From: Sipunculus nudus
Lineage: Eukaryota > Annelida > Sipuncula > Golfingiida > Sipunculidae
DNA: 64,000 bases
Direction: 5' to 3'
NCBI GenBank assembly: GCA_026874595.1
Contig: CM049314.1
Span: 74,664,300 to 74,728,299 of the forward strand
Positions 9,561 through 21,619 of the stretch are shown piece by piece. The stretch's first letter is position 1, and the number at the start of each line of letters is the position of its first letter. A program made the translations under genes and the position numbers. The notes below the pieces were generated by a model. It had not been told where the DNA came from. It did no database searches and saw nothing but the letters and a program-made list of their open reading frames with translations.

Positions 9561-10867
9561 TACTGGCATGGATGCACACAACACAGAAATGATTGTAGGT
9601 GGCGCCATCAGTCTTGTGTACGAGAAAGCCACCAAAGATGTATGGACCTGAAAAATTGCAGGCAGATACTTCAAACCACTTGAGCTATGTGCACAGAAGC
9701 ATGAAACTCACAAAAAATTGGAGGTGGCACCAAAAGTATTGTATATAACAAAACTATTTGAGATATCTGGATATGCACAATTTCAGGATGACATGTCATA
9801 TTACTCCTTAGAAATAAGTAGGGACATACACTGTGCAAAAATTTTTGTAGGTGGTGGAATCAGTCTTTTATATGATGAAGCTATCCAAGAGGTAAAGACA
9901 TGCACAATTTCAGGCTGCCTGCCAGAGTGCTAAAAAATCCCTCTTGAGAATTAAATGAGCAAGGAAATACCCTGTGCAAAAATTATTGTAGGTGGCGACA
10001 CCAGTCTTGAGTACAAGAAAGCCATAAAGCAAACTAAAACTAATGTGCAGGTGCAGCTACTGCACTAAGTGAACTCTAACCTGTACCTGGCTGCACAGAC
10101 TAAACTCTTGACCTGTTTCCTAATATGATAGAGTTGAAAGTCTGCCAAAGTTTAACCAGATACAGAATGAAATTTGGCTGTGCCAAATCTAACTAGTGGC
10201 CAATGGGCCATTACACTCTGCTGAATTCAAGGAATGTTGAACAATGAGCAAAATGACTGCCAGAGTGCTAAAAAATCATGAATTTTGTGAAGAGTCCTTA
10301 GAAATGTCTGGTTTATGAGAAAACTCTCCAAGACAGATTGACATGCCATATTTCAGACCAATGTCTTGAACCACTCCTAAGATCATATGAGAAATTTTCA
10401 CCCAAAGCACATATAGGCATGCAGATGGCACCACAAGTCTTGAGTACAAGATGGAGGAGTCCAAGATCTATGGATATGCACAATTTCAGGCCAACAGGGC
10501 AAATCACTCCTCAGAAAAGGGCTTTAATTTATTCTAAAAAAAGGGAAGGTAGGTGGCACCACCTGTCTGGTTTACGAGAAAATTTCCTAAGATGGATGAA
10601 CATGCCAAATTTCAGACCAATACCTTGAATCACTCCTGAGATATGAGCAATTTTCACCCAAAGCACATGTACGGATAGACGCCACAGGAAAATGATTGCA
10701 GGTGGCTCCACTAGTCTTGAGTACAAGATGAAGGAGTCCAAGATCTATGGCTATGCACCAATTCAGGCCAATACGGCAAATCATTCCTGAGAAAAGGGCA
10801 TTTATTTTTTGTGCAAAACCAGGAAAGCATGTGGCGCCACCTGTCTGGTTTATTAGAAAACTTTCCA
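9560..10867. repeat. Dispersed repeat family C, tandem-like run
   Basis: About nine degenerate units of roughly 120-150 bp each contain a GTAGGTGGCGCCA-like block (9596, 9721, 9848, 9986, 10425, 10548, 10695, 10828) followed by AGTCTTG or TGTCTGG. Between units, 'gacctgtttccta' and 'gaactcttgacct' blocks (10040-10160) recur at 16.3-16.6 kb. Short ORFs on both strands are by-products of the repeated sequence. Confidence 0.7.
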
Positions 10868-10972
10868 TGTAATAGTAGTAGTAATAGTCTCAAAAATCTT
10901 AGCTGTAATAGGAATAGTAATAGAAACAGAAGACAAAGTAATAGAGTAATACATATTACTTTCTATTACTTC
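10868..10972. repeat. Degenerate TAATAG microsatellite
   Basis: An irregular run of 'taatagtag', 'aatagtaatag' and 'agtaatag' motifs. A purer copy lies at 21479-21612. Both adjoin family C units. Confidence 0.7.
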
Positions 10973-11700
10973 CTGTGAGCCCCTTGATCATGAAGCATAT
11001 CAGCAAATAATGCTGAAGACACTCAATTCTTGTCCAGTAATTGCCCAGGATGTGCCTATTGTTGAGACAAGCATGGGCCAGCTGCCACACTGCTGGTGAC
11101 CACTGGTGCTAATTACATAAGAGTACTGGACAGAGCAGGTCACAGCCAAATAAGTTACCTGGCACAATCTGACCTTTGATAAGTAAACCGTGGATAAACA
11201 GAGGAATGTTTGATGTTATGAGACAGATCAATTGTGTATTATTATAGTGACATGTACATCTTATCTCACATCCATTAATCCATATGCATATTCATGTAAT
11301 TAGATTTATTTTCACAAGCCAGTTTGCATTTTAATCATACAGATTGCAATAGCACACATTCAAGAAAAATAGAATATGGAACCAGATGTAGTTGCAGTGC
11401 AGACCCAAAATGTTCATGATATGCTTATGGTAATTTCACTTCCCATAACGTATTGAAGCCTTCAATGCTATAAACTCATACCAGTACTACAATCACTTGG
11501 ATAAAGTCATACTGCAGGCACATGTATTATCTATTTAATTTATCAACATATTCTTTTAAAACTATTCTTTTAATATTTGTCTGTTATTTCATAGTACCAA
11601 TTTTGCAGACCTTCATTCAGTATCTAAAATTATGTCAATTTATATTTTGACAGGTGACCCATGGGTCATGACGCTCAGCCGACTGACATGTTGACAATAT
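10973..11700. other. No recognised feature
   Basis: AT-rich sequence with no supported gene and no tandem structure visible to me, apart from the GACCCATGGGTCATGACGC block at about 11656. Confidence 0.4.
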
Positions 11701-11739
11701 GTCCTTGCATTGGCAATTTGTGTGTATTTTGCATTATTT

Positions 11740-14075
11740 CTTGGGTGCTAAAACGTACCTCAAAACTCTGGGAATATAGGTCACAGTGACTGAATTTCAG
11801 TTTCTGGGGAGAACTTTTGAGGAACTCTCCGGATGTCAAGTAAGAAATTTCTGGGCAAAATGGTTATGATTTGTGCCCTACTTTGGTATCAAAGAGGGAT
11901 GTTTAGAAGCACCATAGCTCAAAAAATATGGGTAACGGAGACCTAATTTCACATTTCCAAGGAGACCTCTCATGGACCTTCCTGGAATTAAAGTGAGAAG
12001 ATTCCAGGTCCAATGGTTATGATTTGTGCCCTGCTTTGGCTCAAAGACAGAGAAAAAAATAGTAAAAAAAAAAAAAAAATACAGGTGGCGCCATCAGTCT
12101 GCAGTAACTAATGAAACATTCCATGACAAATATCCATGCAAAGAATCATGGTAATCAATGCATTAGTTGTTAAGATACTTGAGCTCTTGTATCCAATTTT
12201 TAATTATTCGGGAGGGGGGTACTTTGGAGCCCCATCGCTTAAAGAATACGGGTAACAGAGACCTAATTCCATGTTTCCATGGAGACTTTTCATGGACCTC
12301 TCTGGATGTATTGTTAGAAGATTCCAGATCCAGCGGTTACGATTTGTGCCCTGTTTACAGATGAGCACATCTTTAAAGGTCTCAAAAATAGAGAAATTAT
12401 AGTAAAAAATAAATAAAATACAGGTGGTGCCATCAGTCTGCAGAAACTGATGAAACATTCCATGACAAATATATATGTAAAGAATCATGGTTGATCAATG
12501 CATTAGTTGTTCAGACACGAGCTTTTGTATCAAATTTTTCATTATTCTGGGGGGTATGTCAGTACCCCATAGCTTGAAGAATAAGTGCAACAGAGACCTA
12601 ATTCCCGGTTTCCATGTAGACTTTTCATGGACCTCTCTGGATGTCAAGTTAGAAGATTCCAGGTCAAGCGGTTTCAATTTGTGCCCTGTTAACAGGTGAC
12701 CACATCTTTTAAGGTCTCAAAAATAGAGAAACAATATAGAAAAAATACAGGTGGTGCCACCAGTCTGCAGAAACTGATGAAACACTCCATGATCAATATC
12801 CATGTAAAGAATCATAGTGATCAATGCATTAGTTGTTCAGACCCTAGAGCTTTTGTATAGATTTTTCATTATTCTGGGGGGTATGTCTGTACCCTGTAGC
12901 TTGAAAAATATGTGCAACAGAGACCTAATTCCCGGTTTCCATGTAGACTTTTCATGGACCTCTCTGGTTGTAAAGTTAGAAGATTTCAGGTCAAGCGGTT
13001 ACAATTTGTGCCCTCTTAACAGGTGACCACATCTTTTAAGGTCTCAAAAATAGAGAGGAAAAAAATAAAAAAAATACAGGTGGCACCACCAGTCTGCAGA
13101 AACTGATGAAACACTCCATGATCAATATTTGTGCACAGAATCATGGTGATTAATGCATAAGTTGTTCAGATACTTGAGTTTATATGTCAAATTTTTCATT
13201 ATTCTGGGTGGTACTTCAGAGCCCCATAGCTTGAAGAATATGGGTAACAGAGACCTAATTCCTGGTTTCCATCTAGACCTTTCATGGACCTCTCTGGTTG
13301 TAAAGTTAGAAGATTCCAGGTCAAGAGGTTACAATTTGTGCCCTCTTAACAGGTGACCACATCTTTTAAGGTCTCAAAAATAGAGAGAAAAAAAATCGAA
13401 AAAATACAGGTGGCACCACCAGTCTGCAGAAACTGATGAAACACGCCATGATCAATATTTGGGCACAGAATCATGGTGATCAATGCATTAGTTGTTCAGA
13501 TACTTGAGCTTATGTGTCAAATTTTTCATTATTCTGGGAGGTACTTCGGAGCCCCATAGCTTGAAGAATATGGGTAACAGGGACCTAATTTCCAGTTTCT
13601 ATGGAGACTTTTCATAGACATCTCTGGAGGTAAAGTAAGAAGATTCTTGGTCAAGCGGTTACAATTTGTGCCCTGTTAACAGATGACCGCATCTTTAAAG
13701 GTCTCAAAAATAGAGAAAAATATTGTAAAAAATTTTTAAAATACAGGTGGCACCACCAGTCTGCAGAAACTGATGAAACACGCCATGATCAATATTTGGG
13801 CACAGAATCATGGTGATCAATGCATTAGTTGTTCAGACACTTGAGCTTTTGTTTCAAATTTTTCATTATTCTGGGGGGTACTTCGGAGCCCCAAAGCTTG
13901 AAGAATATGGGTAACAGAGACCTAATTCCCGGTTTCCATGGAGACTTTTCAAGGACCTTTCTGAATGTAAAGTAAAAAGATTCCAGGTCCAGCAGTTACG
14001 ATTTGTGCCCTGTTAACAGATGACCACATCTTTTAAGGTCTCAAAAATAGAGAAAAATATCGTAAAAAATAAAAA
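11740..14075. repeat. Tandem array of ~330-bp family B units
   Basis: Unit starts (ACAGGTGGCGCCA or variant, followed by CCAGTCTGCAGAAACTGATG) are at about 12082, 12420, 12748, 13076, 13407 and 13743. A diverged unit precedes them (about 11740-12060). Each unit contains in order 'gatgaaacactccatgatc', 'caatgcattagttgttcag', 'tttttcattattctggg', 'gagacctaattcc', 'gaccacatctttaaaggtc' and an A-rich tail. Solo or paired copies occur at 15.54, 19.08, 22.14, 24.0 and 24.35 kb, so the unit exists both dispersed and in tandem. The ~65-residue ORFs inside units are shared repeat sequence, not genes. Confidence 0.88.
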
Positions 14076-14329
14076 CAAGGCCTACAGGCCTAATGCGAAC
14101 CTTTGCATTGGGAATAACACCTGGTATAATGCTTCAACGCTGCACCATGACTTCTCATGTAAATAAACAATCGGGTACTAAACCTTTTGAATAAGAAACA
14201 GTTACACAAACATCACTGCTGAATTTCTGGCATGAGTGCACACAACACAACCAGGGACCCATGGGTCTCAACATTGGTCTCAACGCTCAGTTGAATTTGT
14301 CTATAAGGATATTTTGAAAGAAATTTTTT

Positions 14330-15300
14330 CAAAATGACAGTCCTGTGACCTTAACCAGTGACCTTGTAACCAAAAAATCTTAGAGCTTAATATCCTTGAA
14401 CTTGCAGCATTAGGATTATTGTAACAATCTTTTAAAAAGTGACCTTGACCTCTGACCAGATAACCTCAAATTCTACAGGTTTTCTCACTTTGGGCAAGTA
14501 AGCCATGTGTGAACATTAGAAAGTTCAGGATGAAAAGTTTGATTTACAGTGCATCCACAATCTTTTTAAAAGATGTCGTTTCTGTGACCTTCAACTTAGA
14601 CCGCTGGACCCTGAAATCAAAATGAATTTATATATGTGGTTGGTCATTATTAAAACAAGTCTGAAGCCAGTCTGTCTATCCAAAGCAGAATTAGGCCAAA
14701 AAAATTTAAAGGTATGGTTCTCAGGCATCGCCCGCATCAATTTTAAACCCCAGCATCAAAAATTTTTATTTTGATTTTCAATAAAAACTTTCCAATTTTG
14801 AGCTGCTGCCGCTCCGACATTTCTTTCAAGAAGATAAAACCATACAATTTCCTTTGTTTTGTAGTGCTTTTACTTATTTAGCAAAATAAAACTGTTATTT
14901 TCATGCTTTTCCCCTTATCATTTGACATTTTTATCGAAACATATCAAAAAATTTAAAATAAAAAAAGCGCCCGCCCGCATTGATTTCTGAAAAAAAGTGC
15001 CTGAGAATCATACCCTTTTTTTAATTTTGCCCTTATCATCCATAAACTAATTTGTGAATGGATGGGCCCTGTGACCTTGTCCTTTCACCTATGACCCAAA
15101 AATCAAACAGAATCTTCCCCTAGTGGCAGGTTAGCAATATCTTGAAGATGGAAGGTTTGCGATGAAACGTTTGGCTTCAAATGAATACACATTCTTTTTA
15201 AAGAAATGAGTCCTGTGACCTTGACCTTTGACCGTTGTACCCCAAAATCAACATTGTTCTTACTTTAGTGGTGGGCATTTATAAGTTAAGTTTTAAACAA
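14330..15300. repeat. Dispersed repeat with GTGACCTTGACCTTTGACC motifs
   Basis: Related blocks 'ctgtgaccttgacctttgacc' or variants occur near 14340, 14443, 14583, 15070 and 15210. Most are followed by 'aaaatcaa' about 10-15 bp later, suggesting a degenerate ~120-350-bp unit. Between 14700 and 15020 there is an AT-rich insert bounded by 'tatggttctcaggc' and 'gcctgagaatcatac', which are inverted relative to each other. Confidence 0.6.
14711..15018. mobile_element. Possible small inverted-repeat element
   Basis: The left edge 'ggtatggttctcaggc' (14711-14726) is nearly the reverse complement of the right edge 'gcctgagaatcataccc' (about 14999-15015). It carries inner 'cgcccgcatcaattttaa' and 'gcgcccgcccgcattgattt' blocks that are also inverted. 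The element is about 305 bp and AT-rich inside. It reads like a fold-back MITE, but the target duplication is unclear and no transposase is present. Confidence 0.55.
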
Positions 15301-15349
15301 ATATATAAACTTAACTGGAGTTATCATCTGGAAACTAATTTGTGTGGAT

Positions 15350-15420
15350 GGATGGATTGACAGACAGACAGATATAAAAACAGACAGACTGACAGACAGG
15401 GTGATTAGTATAGGGCATCC
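15350..15420. repeat. CAGACAGA / GGATGGAT microsatellite
   Basis: A short irregular run of GATG and CAGA tetranucleotides, of the sort that ends several repeat copies in this window. Confidence 0.6.
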
Positions 15421-15535
15421 ACTTATGATCAATAAACACCCCAGGTTTTGGGACACCAGATGTAATGACAGCTGAGAAACTGACATGATTGTTGTCATTT
15501 TATAGTAAATAAATAGAAAAATATTTGTTAAAATA

Positions 15536-15890
15536 GGAAAACCACCACGTTTCAGGAACTGACAAAACTAGTCATGGTCAATATTCAAGGCAAGATTCAT
15601 GACTAATCATGCATTAATTATCAAGATATTGGAGATTTTGTATCAAATTTTTTACTATTCTGGGGTGTACTTAGAAGCCCCATAGCTCAAAAAAAAAGGT
15701 TGCAGTGACCTAATTTCAGGTTTACTAGGAAATTTTTAATTGACCTCCCTGAATGTTCACTTAGAAGTTTCTAGGACCAGCTGTTATATTTTGTCCCATG
15801 CTAACGGACAGCCGGACGTCCAGACGGACGACTGACAAAGCGCCATTCCTATACCTCAGTTGACTTACAGTCAGCTGAGCTAAAAATGAT
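15536..15890. repeat. Solo family B unit
   Basis: This diverged unit (ACCACCACGTTTCAGGAACTGAC, 'tttttactattctggggtg', 'gtgacctaatttcagg') ends in 'cggacgtccagacggacgac', then 'cagtcagctgagctaaaaatg'. The same terminal block follows the copies at 19.08-19.43 and 24.35-24.71 kb, so it is probably a true element end. Confidence 0.75.
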
Positions 15891-16740
15891 TGTAGCTGGC
15901 ACCACTAGTCTTGTATACAAAAAGGTTTCAGAGATATATACATATGCCAAAGTTCAGACTGATATATCAAACCCCTCCTGAGAAATAAGCAGGGACACAC
16001 ACTGTGTAAAAAATTATTGTAGGTGGCACCACCAGTCTTGTATATGACAAGTATACGATAATTAAAATACCATAGGTATAAATATGCCCAATTTCAGGAT
16101 GATATATCAAATTCCTCTATAGAAATAAGCAGGCACTAAAGTCACACAATGTGCAAATGTCATTGTAGGTGGTGACACCTGTCTTGTGAACGAGAAACCC
16201 ATCAAAGACACATAGACAGGTCAAAATATTAGGCCAATACATCAAACTTACCTTAAGTCTGATGCATGGGGCTGACCACGCTTAGGTGAGAAAGGCAGTT
16301 GCCCTGAGTGAACTGTGACATATTTGCTAGCTCAGGCTACTGCACTGAGTGAACTTATGACCTACACCTGGCTAGACTGGGTGAACTTTTGACCTGGACC
16401 TGGCTGCAATCAGTGAACTCTTGACCTGTTGCATAATCTGATACAGTTGGCAGTCTGCCAAAGCTATAAATAGATTGGCTCCACATGCAGCCCTGAGGGG
16501 CATGACACCCATTAGGTGATCACATGGTGCCCATGAGGTGTTCACATGTCACCCATGAGGGGATCACATGCCTTGTGCTTGGCTGCACTGACTGAACTGT
16601 TGACCTATATCTGGCTGCACTGAATGAACTCTTGATCTGTTGCCAAATCTGAAACAGTTGGCAGTTTCTTAACCTATGTAAGTATACAGACACAATCATG
16701 GCCTGTTGGCAAATCTGTTTACACATACTGAAAGACTTTG
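15890..16740. repeat. Family C units and 'gaactcttgacctgttgcc' repeats
   Basis: Three family C units (15893, 16019, 16164) are followed by four or five short repeats of 'ctggctgcactgagtgaact' and 'cttgacctgttgcc' (16320-16660). The latter block is also what flanks the BEL insertion at 24.88-24.96 and 40.22-40.28 kb. Confidence 0.6.
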
Positions 16741-16889
16741 GCTAAAATGCTTTTTTTTAAGCTGAAATATTCATAAACTTTTTATCAAAATATCTAGAAA
16801 AATAAAAGATTCAGTTCTTTCATTGTTAAAGGTCCAATAATTCTGCCAAAAATCATTCAAGTAAACTTGAACAAAGGCCACCTAAGAAT

Positions 16890-19083
16890 AATTTTGTGCC
16901 ATGTAACAGAAGTTATAATTGAAACAATAATTTTGTAGAAGAACAGTTTTGCAGTCCTCACTTTGAGTTAGACATAATAATGGCCATACCCAACTTAAGC
17001 TTTTCTGATATGATTGAAAGAACCATGTACTAGGATAATTCTTTTGAAAAATTGAACGATTAAACTTGACAGTTTCATCATAAATATTTTAAGCTGAAAG
17101 AGGCTAAAATTATTTTTTTTTTGCCCAAAAAAACAGGTCAATGTAGGTGGCACCACAAAATCTGCAACTTAAAATATGAGTCATGTGACCAACATTTGCA
17201 CAATACTTGGTAATGCTAGCTTCTGTCATTTCTGAGATAACTATGTCAGTTTGCTTCCTTGGCCAAATAACTGTTCAAATTTGTTTAACTTCACTAAAAT
17301 TCATCAAATGCAAACCATTGCCTCTGGGATCATTTCTGTAAAATATTGAACAATTTGGCTGGACCGTTTACAAGAAGACTTTTAAAGGTTTTTCAGCTTT
17401 TCCCCTATAAAATCTAAGTAAAAGCAGATTGCAAAAAATAAGCTGATTCCCACAACATTTGATATGTGACAGGTTATTGCATAAAATCTCGGGATGGTAG
17501 CTTCTGATATTCCTGAGAAATTATGGGTTGATATACAGATGAACAATGACCCCCGTACAAAAAAAGGTCAATGCAGGTGGCGCCACCAAAACCTGAATTT
17601 CATATATGACTCATGTGACCAACACTGGCATAAAATTTGGTGATGATAGCTCTGGCCATTTCTGAGTTTGTCATTTTAGTATGCCTTTTTGGACTGATGA
17701 CTAAGTTCAACTTCCTGTAATTCAGCCAAAATTCACCGAACTTAAACCATCTGAAAAACTTGAGAGAGATGGTAAAAAAGATTATTTCTGTGAAATATTG
17801 AACAAATTGGCTTGAACGTTTTGGAGGATAAGATTTTTAAAGGTTTTTTAGCTTTTTCTCTATAAAATATGAGAAAATGCAGATTTTTTCAGATTGCTAA
17901 TTTTTTGCATTAAATAGTATGGGTTAATGTATACTTGTGATTGTTAACATTGCCTGGCATGAGGAATATCTAAAATCATAAATCTACATTTTTTAAAAGT
18001 TTTTAAAAAACATTCTTGTCAATATTAACCATTGATAACCTGAAATCTAAATGTCTGGAGGCATGATGTAACGGATGCTGATAAACTGGTTCCAGGCTAG
18101 ATGTATCTGCTTTAAACAGCTAACATATATGTTAAAATGACTCAATTCAATCTTTATATTTCAGCAAAATTTCATTCTTTGGAACCATAAAAAACAATTA
18201 CTAAAAGAATTATTCAGGGGATTATTCTTGTAAAATATTAAACAAATTGGCCTCAGTGGCGTCAGTCAAAAAACGTTTTGCAGATCTATAACTCATATGG
18301 GAGAATAAAGCAAAATGGCTAAGTTAAGCTTCCCATAACTCAGCCAAAAATCACTGAACCAAAACCATTTGAACAAACTTGAATTATCAACATCTAAGGA
18401 TAATTAATGTGTGAGATTTAAGAAATTGGCCCAGTGGTTTTTGAGAAGAAGATCTTTGAAGCCACTGAGCTCAAATAGGCTATGGCATATGACATTATGG
18501 CAGCTTCCCGTAACTCAGCCAAAAGTCACTGAACTGAGACCATTTGAACAAACTTCAGAAAGAACTACCCTAGGATCATTTCTGTGCGATATTAAACAAT
18601 TTGGCCATATGGTGTCAGAGAAGAAGTTTTTTGTAGTTGTAAGTGTGATACAGGTACTGATGACCCCCGTAAAAAAAAGCCGATGCAGGTGGCGCCACCA
18701 ATGCCTCAATATCAGATATGACTCACATGACCAACATTGGCATAAAATTTGGTAATGATAGCTCCAGCCATTTCTATGATTTTAATTTTAGTATGCTGTT
18801 TCGGACAGATGACTAAGTTCAACTAGCTGTAATTCGGCCAAAAGTCATCGAACTTAAACCATTCTAACAAACTTGAGAGAGATTGTTCCAGGGATCATTT
18901 CTGTGAAATATTGGAAAATTTGGCTGAACAGTTTTTAGTTAGAGTTTTTCAGATGACTAATTTTTTGCATAAAATTTCATTATGCTAACTCTTGCCATTT
19001 TCAAGATAGTATGGGTTAACGGACGGACGACGGATGACGGACGACGCCACACCATCGCATAAGCTCACAGGTTTGCTAAAAAA
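16890..19083. repeat. Two to three family A copies in succession
   Basis: Family A blocks ('gctagcttctgtcatttctgag', 'aattcaccgaacttaaacc', 'aacttgagagagat', 'atcatttctgtgaaatatt') appear around 16.9-17.5, 17.56-17.97 and 18.2-19.08 kb. Each copy carries a GCAGGTGGCGCCACCAA block (17143, 17574, 18684). The last ends at 'gacggacgacgccacaccat' and 'cgcataagctcacaggt', immediately followed by a family B unit. No ORF of note. Confidence 0.65.
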
Positions 19084-19432
19084 CAGGTGGCGCCATAAGT
19101 ATGCAAAAACTGATGAAATACTCCATGATCAATATTTGTGCACAGAATCATGGTGATCAATGCATTAGTTGTTCAGATACTTGAGCTTTTGTATCAATTT
19201 TTTCATTATTCTGGGGGATACTTCAGAGCCCTATAGCTTGAAGCAGAAGGTAACAGAGACCTAATTCCAGGTTTCGAAGGAGATTTTTCATGAACCTCTC
19301 TGGATGTAAAGTTAGAAGATGCCAGGTCCAGCAGTTACAATTTGTGCCTGGTTAGCGGACGGACGGACAGAAAGACAGACAGACGGATGGACAACGGACA
19401 AAGAGTGACTTACAGTCAGCTGAGCTAAAAAT
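19084..19432. repeat. Solo family B unit with CGGACGGACAGA tail
   Basis: The unit begins ACAGGTGGCGCCATAAGT. It ends with tetranucleotide-like CGGACGGACAGAAAGACAGA (about 19355-19400) and the terminal block 'cagtcagctgagctaaaaat'. Confidence 0.75.
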
Positions 19433-19901
19433 TAAATGAACAATTTTTTTTATTTGATTATATAATATGAGAATATAAGTAACTGTTAATATTTTATTAT
19501 TTAATATCTGAAATTTTGATATCAAATAATTAGATCCTGTCATGTAAAAATTTAAAGTACACAATTGTTTAATACCAAATTTATTGTGAAAGTGATATAA
19601 ATAATATTTTATTTGTTTTGTAAAATTGATGCAAGTTTAAATCACTCTCCATACTCCTAAATTATCCTATGCTTGTTTTGCTGCAATGAAGAAGGGCATG
19701 CCTGAAGAATAAAAGCCATGCATGCTACCATTATTGTAAAGTTCACCACCTCTCTGTTCACTCTCAAGATGTACTATGTGATAAAATAAAACATGGCATC
19801 ATACCAAAATGAACATATATACACCAGAGAAGATGGGGTACTTTTGTCTCCAGTTTAAAATCTGTCAAGAATCTTGATGTAAACAGTATTATTATTGGAT
19901 A
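19433..19901. other. AT-rich stretch, no feature seen
   Basis: No supported gene or repeat structure. The TA at 19902-19903 that follows is the target of the next element. Confidence 0.4.
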
Positions 19902-19903
19902 TA

Positions 19904-20879
19904 CAGTAAAACCCCGCGAACGCGACCACCTGAGGGACCAGGCAAAATGGTCGTGTTAGCGGGGTGGTCGTGTTAGCAGGATGCTTGAACATTAGTCTGC
20001 CAGAATTAACACAGGCAACAATATGGGAATTTCAAGTAAATGTTAAGTGGTTGTCCCTGTTTAATTTAAGATTTAAAATATAAAGAAAAATAAATAACAA
20101 ACATTAATATGATTCAAAAGTTCTATTCCCATAAAAACACAAATGAAACAAATAGTTGGCATTGAAATAATTCTTACAGCATTGGTCTTAACACGAAGAT
20201 GATCTGATGCCGAACACTTAGTGAGAACAGAATAATCACATCAAATTTTAAGTTTTATTTATATGGTAACTGCTTGATCATTTAAAATGTAATTTTTCAC
20301 AGTTTTACTTTACTGACCTGAATATATGCGTGTGGTGTCAGTTATGTTTGCCAAACTCCTTTTTTTTCAGTATGTTAAATGCTTATCTAACAGCCGTACT
20401 CAACATACAAGGTAACGGACCACGGAGTCCAATATCTCTTGATGTGTATAGTTTTGGCGGCATTATAAACAAGCCTAACTATGGCTGGACATATGATTGT
20501 CCAGCTAATTAATCACGAGCTAATATCTAAGTCCAAGCTGGGTGGTGAGCGTGTCACCTGCTCAAAGGGCTGCGGTCGTCACGGGCCAGTGGTCGTGATA
20601 CGGCTAATTAATTACGGGCTATTATCTAAGTCCAGGCTGGGCGGCGAGCATGTCATCTGCTCAATGGGCCACGGTTGTCACCGGCCAGTGGCCGTGCTAC
20701 GGGGGCTAATCTGAAGGTCCGGACCAAAAAAAATGGTCGTTGGTCGTGACAGCAGGGTGGTCGTGTTACCAAAGATTTTTATATGATAATTTATGTTAGA
20801 CAATTCTGGGACCAAGAAAAGTGGTCGTGTTAGTGGGGTGCTTGTGTTAACGGGGTGGTCGTCATGTGAGAGTTCACTG
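19904..20879. mobile_element. Non-autonomous pogo/Tigger-like DNA transposon
   Basis: The left end reads CAGTAAAACCCCGCGAACGC then GACCACC. The right end reads GGTGGTCGTCATGTG then AGAGTTCACTG, which is the imperfect inverse. Both ends are flanked by TA (19902-19903 and 20880-20881). CAGT...ACTG termini with TA duplication and several 'tggtcgtgttagcggggtgg' motifs near both ends are characteristic of Tc1/mariner-superfamily pogo/Tigger non-autonomous elements. The 976-bp element has no transposase. It contains an imperfect ~104-bp tandem duplication at about 20506-20712. Confidence 0.8.
20506..20712. repeat. ~104-bp tandem duplication within the transposon
   Basis: The two copies share 'attaat(c/t)acg(a/g)gcta', 'tatctaagtcca(a/g)gctggg', 'gcgagcatgtcatctgctca' or its variant, and 'gccagtgg(t/c)cgtg(a/c)tacgg'. 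The two short overlapping ORFs in this stretch derive from the duplication. Confidence 0.7.
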
Positions 20880-20881
20880 TA

Positions 20882-21477
20882 TTAATAAGGATTGGGAAAC
20901 AGGACGCAGCCCTACCAAAATTCCTCTCCTGATACATACATAAAGGTCAGCTATAATACTAAATATTAATATGACATAATCATGAATAATCCCTTTGGAG
21001 ACAGTTTACACAGAAAATCTTTATTTATTAAAGAAAGAAGAAAGAAGATAAAATCTAAACAGAAGTATGTACTATAAAATAAATTTATGTGAAATATATA
21101 TGAAAATAATATAAAATGTATAAGTATGCATATAATTATAAATTAATATTTTACATATGCCAGGGCCATTACAATGGGTTGCTTTTAAGTTACATGAATT
21201 CAAGAGTTCATACAATTTTCTCAAAATTTCGACTTGAAACACTCCAATAATTATTGATGTTTCAAAATATATATATATAAAAAACAGAATTGAAGAAGCT
21301 GAAATAATTAAGATCTCCAGTATCATTAGGCTTATTGTAAATGACAGACACAGTATAAGTAAAATTGTGTAGGTAACTGGATGATATAGGTGCTTCTAAT
21401 ATTATTTAAACATGTGATTGCAGTGCTAGTTTATAGCACTCACGGTTGCGCAAGGCCTAGAATCCTCCCATCAGTTC
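20882..21477. other. AT-rich stretch, no feature seen
   Basis: No supported gene. It contains (TA)n-like 'atatatatataaaaa' near 21270. Confidence 0.4.
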
Positions 21478-21478
21478 A

Positions 21479-21612
21479 TGTAATAGTAATAGTAATAGAT
21501 ACCCCAGTAATAGTAATAGTAATAGAAGGTAAAATGTGGTAATAGTAATAGTAATAGTAATATCAGAAATTGAAAGTAATAGTAATAGTAATAGTAATAG
21601 AACAACTGTAAT
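21479..21612. repeat. TAATAG microsatellite
   Basis: About twenty copies of taatag or its degenerate forms. It is flanked on the right by a family C unit, as is the copy at 10.87 kb. Confidence 0.85.
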
Positions 21613-21619
21613 AGACCCC

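Noticed and set aside
12167-13356. Four similar 65-70-codon ORFs
   Set aside because: One per family B unit; start and stop positions drift between units and frames are not preserved in dispersed copies.
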